Origin: Polyangia bacterium
GTDB taxonomy: Bacteria > Myxococcota_A > Polyangia > Nannocystales > Nannocystaceae
NCBI GenBank assembly: GCA_030429545.1
Contig: JAUIFF010000003.1
Span: 558,001-622,000, forward strand
Direction: 5' to 3'
DNA length: 64,000 nucleotides
Shown: positions 63,905-64,000 of the stretch, in pieces
Numbering within the stretch: the first letter of the stretch is position 1
How the letters are laid out: every line of letters begins with the position of its first letter
Made by a program: the position numbers and the translations under genes
The notes under the pieces: model-generated
What the model was told of the DNA's origin: nothing
Databases searched by the model: none
What the model saw: only the letters and a program-made list of their open reading frames with translations

Positions 63905-64000
63905 ATGTCGGACCTTCGTTTCGAGATTGGCGCGACCATCATGTGCAACATGGGGGACAGTGGCTGGCAACTTGGGAGAATCATCGCGCTAAACTACCGC
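63905..64000 (+). CDS. Start of a further gene, truncated by the window end
   Basis: ATG 63905 opens 32 codons to the last base (MSDLRFEIGATIMCNMGDSG..., ending IIALNYR). The pattern Phe-x-Ile-Gly...Cys-Asn-Met-Gly...Gly-Trp...Gly-x-Ile-x-x-Leu-Asn-Tyr-Arg resembles a small domain I have seen mainly in protist and algal proteins and occasionally in myxobacteria. No strong Shine-Dalgarno is present. Product unknown. Confidence 0.55.
   Translation, partial: MSDLRFEIGATIMCNMGDSGWQLGRIIALNYR

Overview
The window is a high-GC bacterial chromosome segment that looks like a Nannocystis/Plesiocystis-type myxobacterium (phylum Myxococcota). Evidence: two proteins end in a MYXO-CTERM signal (Cys-Gly-Cys, hydrophobic stretch, Arg cluster); many lipoproteins carry Thr/Asp/Ser/Gly linkers; there is a DUF1501 plus c-type-cytochrome pair, a remnant of a myxobacterial disulfide repeat, and a kinase/AAA/histidine-kinase hybrid. 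No rRNA, tRNA or CRISPR array was seen.

1-38 kb is a dense envelope and housekeeping region. In order it holds: a 5'-truncated CASTOR/POLLUX-like ion channel; two tandem MYXO-CTERM proteins; a translationally coupled pair of SPFH proteins; a calcineurin-type phosphoesterase and an amidase lipoprotein; two lipoproteins of unknown role; the DUF1501/cytochrome pair; a ZU5/EGF-like lipoprotein; DUF434; an NAD-salvage operon (pncB, NrtR-like Nudix regulator, pncA); two paralogous VWA lipoproteins; a TPR lipoprotein; a Crp/Fnr regulator; an IMP/GMP-type 5'-nucleotidase followed by a cysteine-less thioredoxin-like protein and an SCP2 protein; and an RND efflux pump with its adaptor. Hairpin-plus-T-tract terminators mark several gene ends.

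38-56 kb holds a 1,715-residue Ser/Thr-kinase/AAA/GAF/histidine-kinase hybrid and then small metabolic and stress genes (GST, GFA-type, P-loop kinase-like, MtfA-like peptidase, acyl-CoA dehydrogenase, methyltransferase, alpha/beta hydrolase). Between them are stretches with no convincing gene and at least one gene fragment, which looks like accessory DNA.

The most striking gene is at 56,238-57,227: a eukaryotic-type actin, not an MreB, FtsA, ParM or MamK relative. Its C-terminal third is nearly that of animal actin and ends in the same His-Arg-Lys-Cys-Phe. It lacks essentially all of actin subdomain 2, including the DNase-I-binding loop, and several nucleotide-pocket residues are changed. It has a near-perfect ribosome binding site and no intron. 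Just downstream is an IS91-type element made of a frameshifted Y2 transposase and an intact tyrosine recombinase. The window ends with an OmpA-family protein carrying three exact 114-nt repeats, a DUF1826 protein coupled to a flavoprotein, and the first 32 codons of a further gene.

A second, genome-scale signal is a scattered imperfect palindrome, TGYANNTRCA. I located 23 exact copies by eye, in genes and between them, where base composition predicts about two.
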